Source: Thioalkalivibrio sulfidiphilus
GTDB lineage: Bacteria; Pseudomonadota; Gammaproteobacteria; Ectothiorhodospirales; Ectothiorhodospiraceae
Length of the DNA stretch: 38,417 nt
Assembly (NCBI RefSeq): GCF_000377945.1
Contig: NZ_KB898948.1
Location: 1-38,417 of the forward strand
Direction of reading: 5' to 3'
Within the stretch, counting starts at the first letter, position 1; each line of letters begins with the position of its first letter. Below, in pieces: positions 34,362-38,417 of this stretch. The notes under the pieces were generated by a model that was not told where the DNA came from, ran no database searches, and saw nothing but the letters and a program-made list of their open reading frames with translations. A program made the position numbers and the translations under genes.

Positions 34362-35249
34362 TCAGCGCTGCATGGCCTTCAGGGCCATGATGCGCTCCTC
34401 CAGGGGCGGATGGCTCATGAACAGCTTCTTGAGCCCCTGCCCCACGCCGCCGCGGATGCCGAAGGCGGCCATCTGGTCGGGCATCTGGCTGGGCGTGTGC
34501 ACGGCGCGCAGCTTCTCCAGGGCCGAGATCATCTTGTCGCGGCCGGCCAGGCGGGCGCCGCCGGCATCGGCCCGGAACTCCCGCTGGCGGGAGAACCACA
34601 TGACGATGATGGAGGCCAGGATGGCAAACACGATCTCCGCCACGATGGTGGTGATCCAGAAGGCCGGGCCGTGGCCCTGCTCGTTCTTGAACACCACCCG
34701 GTCCACGAAGTGACCCACCACGCGGGCCAGGAAGATCACGAAGGTGTTCACCACGCCCTGGATCAGGGCCAGGGTCACCATGTCGCCATTGGCCACGTGG
34801 GCCACCTCGTGACCCAGCACCGCCTCCACCTCGTCGGCGTTCATGCGGTCCATCAGCCCGGTGCTCACCGCCACCAGGGCGTTGTTCTTGCTCATGCCCG
34901 TGGCGAAGGCATTGGGGTCGGGGGAATTGAAGATACCCACCTCCGGCATGCCGATGCCGGCCTCACGGGCCTGGCGGCGCACGGTCTCCAGCAGCCACTG
35001 CTCGGTGCTGTTGCGGGGCTGTTCGATGACATGGACCCGCATGGTCTTCTTGGCCATCCACTTGGAAATAGCCAGGGAGATGAACGAGCCGCCGAAGCCG
35101 AATACCGCCGCGAACACCAGCAGGGCGTTCAGGTTCAGGTTGGTGCCGGACTCATCGAGGATACGTTCCACGCCCAGGAGGCGCAGCACGATGCTCAGCA
35201 CCACGATGATCGCCAGGTTGGTGGCGAGGAACAGGAAGATACGTTTCAT
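34362..35249 (-). CDS. htpX: Membrane zinc metalloprotease HtpX
   Basis: M48 protease of the inner membrane that degrades misfolded membrane proteins together with FtsH. 295 residues. Two N-terminal helices ([41 protein letters not shown]), zinc motif [11 protein letters not shown] (His147, Glu148, His151), two more helices, and the third ligand region [18 protein letters not shown] lies 5-6 bp before the ATG. A promoter (35297-35324) and array H precede it; an intrinsic terminator follows. Confidence 0.97.
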   Translation of the reverse strand: MKRIFLFLATNLAIIVVLSIVLRLLGVERILDESGTNLNLNALLVFAAVFGFGGSFISLAISKWMAKKTMRVHVIEQPRNSTEQWLLETVRRQAREAGIGMPEVGIFNSPDPNAFATGMSKNNALVAVSTGLMDRMNADEVEAVLGHEVAHVANGDMVTLALIQGVVNTFVIFLARVVGHFVDRVVFKNEQGHGPAFWITTIVAEIVFAILASIIVMWFSRQREFRADAGGARLAGRDKMISALEKLRAVHTPSQMPDQMAAFGIRGGVGQGLKKLFMSHPPLEERIMALKAMQR

Positions 35250-35296
35250 CGTCGCTCCGATGTGTTCAAGGGTTCAGGATCAAAAGTCCGCGGTAT

Positions 35297-35324
35297 TAGA
35301 TAGGGGCGTGGGTGAAAAATTCAA
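35297..35324 (-). promoter_or_regulatory. Candidate htpX promoter
   Basis: Minus strand TTGAAT (35319-35324), 16 bp, TATCTA (35297-35302), about 48 bp before the htpX ATG and directly beside array H. Confidence 0.45.
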
Positions 35325-35330
35325 TCTATT

Positions 35331-35466
35331 GGTCAGTGGTCAGTGGTCAGTGGTCAGTGGTCAGTGGAAAAAAGTACTTGACAACGCCATATTCTGTCCC
35401 ATGCCTCCTTGACTACTGACTACTGACTACTGACTACTGACTACTGACTACTGACTACTGACCACC
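35331..35466. repeat. Heptamer array H, inverted pair (unit GGTCAGT / GACTACT)
   Basis: Five perfect GGTCAGT units (35331-35365), a 45-bp centre, then seven perfect GACTACT units (35411-35459) and a degenerate GACCACC. The right units are the complement of AGTAGTC, so the two arms (GTCAGTG against GTCAGTA) can pair over about 35 bp. The parC stop codon (35455-35457) is inside the right arm. These are the most uniform units of all arrays here, suggesting recent expansion. Confidence 0.9.
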
Positions 35467-37704
35467 CCTCAGCTCATCCACCTTCTGGAACCCCCGGGGC
35501 AGCTTTTTGCCGCGCTTGCCGCGCTCGGCGGCGTACTCGTCCACCTCGGGGCCCTTCATGGTCTTGAACTTCTTGCCGGCCACCACGGTGAGCGGCTCGC
35601 CGTCCTGCACCAGGGTGATGGCGGCGACCCACTCCTCCCGGGTCTTGAGCTTCGCCGAGGGCACGTTGATGATCTTGTTGCCCTTGCCCCGGGCCATGCG
35701 CGGCAGTTCGTTGAGGCGCGTGACCAGCAGGTGGCCCTCGCTGGTGGCGGCGGCGATCCAGTCCGCGTCGATGTCCCGCACCCGCACCGGGGGCAGCACC
35801 TTCGCGCCGGCCGGCACCGAGAGCACCGCCTTGCCCGCCTTGTTGCGACTCTGCATGTCTTCGAGCGAACACACGAAGCCGTAGCCGTAGTCGGTGGAGA
35901 GCAGGAACAGGTCCGAGGGCGCACCCATCATCACGCCCACGAAGCGGGCGCCGTCCGGCGGCGAGAGACGCCCGGACAGGGGCTCGCCCTGCCCGCGTGC
36001 CGACGGCAGGCTATGGGCCGGGAGGGTGTAGGTGCGGCCGGTGGAATCGATGAACACCACCGGCTGGTTGCTGCGCCCCCGGGCGGCGGACAGGAAGGCA
36101 TCACCGGACTTGTAGCTCAGGCCCTCCGCGTCCACGTCGTGGCCCTTGGCGGCACGCACCCAGCCCATCTTCGAAAGCACCACCGTGAGCGGCTCGGTGG
36201 GCACCAGTTCGGACTCATCCATGGCCTGGGCGGCGGCGCGCGCCACGATGGGTGAGCGGCGTTCGTCACCAAACTTCTCGGCGTCCGCCTGGATCTCGTC
36301 GCGGATCAGGCGCTTGAGACGCGATGCGGAACCCAGGGTCTTCTCCAGGCTGTCCCGCTCCTTTTCCAGCTCATCCTGCTCGCCGCGGATCTTCATCTCC
36401 TCGAGCTTGGCCAGGTGGCGCAGCTTCAGCTCCAGGATGGCCTCGGCCTGGGTGTCGGTGAGGCCAAAGCGTTCCATGAGCACGGGCTTGGGCTCGTCGT
36501 TCTCCCGGATGATGCGGATCACCTCGTCAATATTGAGGTAGGCGATCAGCAGGCCTTCCAGGATGTGCAGCCGGGCCAGCACCTTGTCCAGGCGCCACTT
36601 AAGGCGCCTGCGCACCGTCTCGGTGCGGAAATGCAGCCACTCGCCCAGCAGGGTGAGCAGGTTCTTCACCTGGGGCCGGCCATCCAGGCCGATCATGTTC
36701 AGATTCACCCGGTAGCTGCGTTCCAGATCGGTGGTGGCGAAGAGATGCGCCATGAGCGCCTCCACGTCCACCCGGTTGCTGCGCGGCTGAATCACCAACC
36801 GCGTGGGGTGCTCGTGGTCGGACTCGTCGCGCAGGTCCTCCACCATGGGCAGCTTCTTGGCGTTCATCTGCGCCGCGATCTGCTCCAGCACCTTGGAGCC
36901 GGAGACCTGGTAGGGCAGCGCGGTGATGATGATGTCCGTGCCCTCGCGCTCGTAGCGGGCACGCATGCGCAGGCCGCCGTTGCCGGTCTCGTACATCTTC
37001 CGCAGTTCCGCCCGGGGCGTGATGATCTCCGCCTCGGTGGGGAAATCCGGGCCCTGGATGTGCTCGCAGAGATCCGCCACGGATGCCTTGGGGTTTTCCA
37101 GCAGGTGCACGCAGGCGCTGGCCACCTCGCGCAGGTTGTGGGGCGGGATGTCGGTGGCCATGCCCACGGCGATGCCGGTGCCACCGTTCAAGAGCACGTT
37201 GGGCAGGCGCGCCGGCAGCACCTTCGGTTCCTCCAGGGTGCCGTCGAAGTTGGGCACCCAGTCCACGGTGCCCTGTCCCAGTTCCGAGAGCAGCAGCTGT
37301 GCGTAAGGCGAGAGCCGCGACTCCGTGTAGCGCATGGCGGCGAAGGACTTGGGATCGTCCGGCGAGCCCCAGTTGCCCTGCCCGTCCACGAACGGGTAGC
37401 GGTAGGAGAAGGGCTGTGCCATGAGCACCATGGCCTCGTAGCAGGCCGAGTCCCCGTGAGGATGGAACTTGCCCAGCACGTCACCCACGGTGCGCGCCGA
37501 CTTCTTGTACTTGGAGGCCGCCGAGAGCCCCAGCTCGCTCATGGCGTAGATGATGCGCCGCTGCACGGGCTTCAGACCGTCACCGATGTTCGGCAGGGCC
37601 CGGTCGAGAATCACGTACATGGAATAATCCAGGTACGCCTTCTCGGTGAAGTCTTTGAGCGGCAGCCGCTCGGCGCCTTCCAGGTTGAGATCAAGACTGC
37701 TCAT
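35455..37704 (-). CDS. parC: DNA topoisomerase IV subunit A ParC
   Basis: Decatenates daughter chromosomes with ParE. 749 residues. The N-terminus [20 protein letters not shown] is typical. Catalytic Tyr126 lies in [13 protein letters not shown]. The quinolone region [15 protein letters not shown] has the wild-type Ser86 and Glu90 (Ser80 and Glu84 in E. coli). A coiled coil follows ([20 protein letters not shown]), then the C-terminal beta-pinwheel. The last residues GGQ and the TAG stop are read from the GACTACT heptamer array, so the tail is array-derived. No parE in the window. Confidence 0.97.
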   Translation of the reverse strand: MSSLDLNLEGAERLPLKDFTEKAYLDYSMYVILDRALPNIGDGLKPVQRRIIYAMSELGLSAASKYKKSARTVGDVLGKFHPHGDSACYEAMVLMAQPFSYRYPFVDGQGNWGSPDDPKSFAAMRYTESRLSPYAQLLLSELGQGTVDWVPNFDGTLEEPKVLPARLPNVLLNGGTGIAVGMATDIPPHNLREVASACVHLLENPKASVADLCEHIQGPDFPTEAEIITPRAELRKMYETGNGGLRMRARYEREGTDIIITALPYQVSGSKVLEQIAAQMNAKKLPMVEDLRDESDHEHPTRLVIQPRSNRVDVEALMAHLFATTDLERSYRVNLNMIGLDGRPQVKNLLTLLGEWLHFRTETVRRRLKWRLDKVLARLHILEGLLIAYLNIDEVIRIIRENDEPKPVLMERFGLTDTQAEAILELKLRHLAKLEEMKIRGEQDELEKERDSLEKTLGSASRLKRLIRDEIQADAEKFGDERRSPIVARAAAQAMDESELVPTEPLTVVLSKMGWVRAAKGHDVDAEGLSYKSGDAFLSAARGRSNQPVVFIDSTGRTYTLPAHSLPSARGQGEPLSGRLSPPDGARFVGVMMGAPSDLFLLSTDYGYGFVCSLEDMQSRNKAGKAVLSVPAGAKVLPPVRVRDIDADWIAAATSEGHLLVTRLNELPRMARGKGNKIINVPSAKLKTREEWVAAITLVQDGEPLTVVAGKKFKTMKGPEVDEYAAERGKRGKKLPRGFQKVDELRGGQ

Positions 37705-37730
37705 GGTGCCTCAATTAAAAGCAAACCTTT

Positions 37731-37758
37731 GACAGGATTAACAGGATTTACATGATTG
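37731..37758 (+). repeat. 9-bp tandem repeat (ACAGGATTW)
   Basis: GACAGGATTA, ACAGGATTT, ACATGATTG: three degenerate 9-bp units 27 bp before the parC start. ACAGGATTAACAGGATT stretches occur in many unrelated bacterial genomes. Confidence 0.6.
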
Positions 37759-37841
37759 AACCCAGATTGTCCATTAGCCATTTTTCTTGAGTATGAGGCA
37801 AACTGTGGGCCATCGCGCCGCGGCTGCGGGCGCACGGGTTT

Positions 37842-37858
37842 CTAATGGATACCATTAG
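37842..37858. promoter_or_regulatory. Palindrome CTAATGG-ATA-CCATTAG upstream of the transposase
   Basis: Perfect 7-bp half-sites around ATA, 38 bp before the transposase ATG. A third CCATTAG half-site lies at 37771-37777. It could be an operator or part of the IS end. Confidence 0.35.
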
Positions 37859-37895
37859 AGAAAGCCATTGCGGATCAACTGGATAGATAAAGGTC

Positions 37896-38417
37896 ATGGC
37901 GAAATCAGTGCTTCAGGGAGAAGGATTCTCGGTCAGTTTCAGCAACCGTGAGGTCACGGCCTGGGGCGGCTTAGCGCTGCTCAAGCAAATGCTCGACAGC
38001 ATGGGGTTTCGGCAAGCGGCAGCCGGCTGGGGTTTGCCCGAGCCGCGATCGAACCGGGGATATGCACCGCTGCAACTGATTGAGCAGTTCATTGTTTCGA
38101 TCTGGTGTGGCGCCTGCCGGTTTGTGCATGCCGAGACGGTGCGCATGGACAACACCCTGGTGCGGCTCTTCGGCTGGGCACGTGCGGCGGGACACAAAGC
38201 CATCATGCGGCTGTTTGTGCGCTTCGACATGCTCACCAACGAGCGCGTGCAGGCCGAGGTCTATCGCTGGTTCTTCGGCAAGATCAGCGCCTTGAAGCGG
38301 GTGACGCTGGATGTGGATTCGACCGTGATCACCCGTAATGGGAACCAGGAAGGCGCTGCACGCGGCTACAACCCCAACCGTCGCGGACGCACCAGCCACC
38401 ACCCGCTGTTGGCCTTC
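37896..38417 (+). CDS. IS1380-family transposase (N-terminal 174 residues, cut by window end)
   Basis: DDE transposase. The visible part reads MAKSVLQGEGFSVSFSNREV, then FVRFDMLTNERVQAEVYRWF and the first catalytic region VTLDVDSTVITRNGNQEGAA, RGYNPNRRGRTSHHPLLAF. The DVDST Asp and the GYNP-x-R-x-GR-x-SHHPLLAF block are typical of the IS1380 group. The frame is open to the last base of the window. The left end of the insertion is not certain; ACCCAGATTGTCCATTAG at 37760-37777 is a candidate. Upstream DNA is the parC 5' side. Confidence 0.85.
   Translation, partial: MAKSVLQGEGFSVSFSNREVTAWGGLALLKQMLDSMGFRQAAAGWGLPEPRSNRGYAPLQLIEQFIVSIWCGACRFVHAETVRMDNTLVRLFGWARAAGHKAIMRLFVRFDMLTNERVQAEVYRWFFGKISALKRVTLDVDSTVITRNGNQEGAARGYNPNRRGRTSHHPLLAF

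Noticed and set aside
35378-35406. TTGACA in the loop of array H as a promoter
   Set aside because: It points rightward into the parC 3' end and has no -10 at 16-18 bp.
35331-35466. Possible CRISPR array
   Set aside because: Units are 7 bp, directly adjacent, with no spacers and no cas genes anywhere in the window.

Overview
This 38.4-kb, GC-rich window looks like chromosomal DNA of a gammaproteobacterium. The gene orders queA-tgt-yajC-secD-secF, iscR-iscS, trmJ facing suhB and ybbA-ybbP facing tesA are all typical of that class. An exported DsrE-like protein and the general style of the proteins suggest a sulfur-oxidising lineage such as the Ectothiorhodospiraceae, but that placement is inference. 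Most genes are ordinary housekeeping genes. The unusual content is in the intergenic DNA.

Layout: 1-3.8 kb holds the start of iscS, iscR with a recognisable IscR/promoter site, cysE, trmJ and the divergent suhB. 4.0-4.5 kb has a small membrane protein of unknown function. 4.5-10.2 kb is the queA-tgt-yajC-secDF run on the minus strand with a tRNA-Leu(CAA) upstream. 10.2-11.2 kb has a REP pair, a 170-bp fold-back element and a DsrE-like gene. 11.2-18.1 kb is a glycogen/alpha-glucan cluster: glgC, a GH57 enzyme and malQ on the minus strand, glgB divergent. 18.25-20.17 kb is a complete-looking group II intron with its reverse transcriptase, inserted beside a REP hairpin. tRNA-Ala(CGC) with a strong terminator follows. 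20.5-27.4 kb is a nucleotide-sugar block: manC, a phosphomannomutase, a UDP-glucuronate 4-epimerase-type gene and a tviB/wbpO-type dehydrogenase. It is interrupted at 24.6-26.0 kb by two decayed toxin-antitoxin modules whose antitoxin genes are open and whose toxin genes are broken. tRNA-Arg(CCT), relA, ybbP, ybbA, tesA, a 56-residue Cys-pair gene, htpX and parC follow, and the window ends inside an IS1380-type transposase.

The most striking feature is a set of at least ten short tandem arrays at 3825, 4441, 8926, 10038, 11151, 29814, 29915, 33854, 34201 and 35331. Almost all have a 7-bp period but quite different unit sequences. They sit against gene 3' ends and usually form inverted pairs that could fold into long hairpins. 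In three genes (the 4092 gene, queA, parC) the stop codon lies inside the array. They resemble the heptameric STRR repeats known from cyanobacteria, but here they form a multi-sequence family in a proteobacterial genome.

How the genes work together: CysE supplies O-acetylserine for cysteine, IscS uses cysteine for Fe-S clusters and IscR senses cluster status. GlgC and GlgB make and branch glycogen; MalQ and probably the GH57 enzyme remodel alpha-glucan (no glgA or glgP is in the window). The phosphomannomutase and ManC make GDP-mannose, and the epimerase and TviB-like dehydrogenase make uronic-acid sugar nucleotides, so this block probably feeds an exopolysaccharide or capsule.
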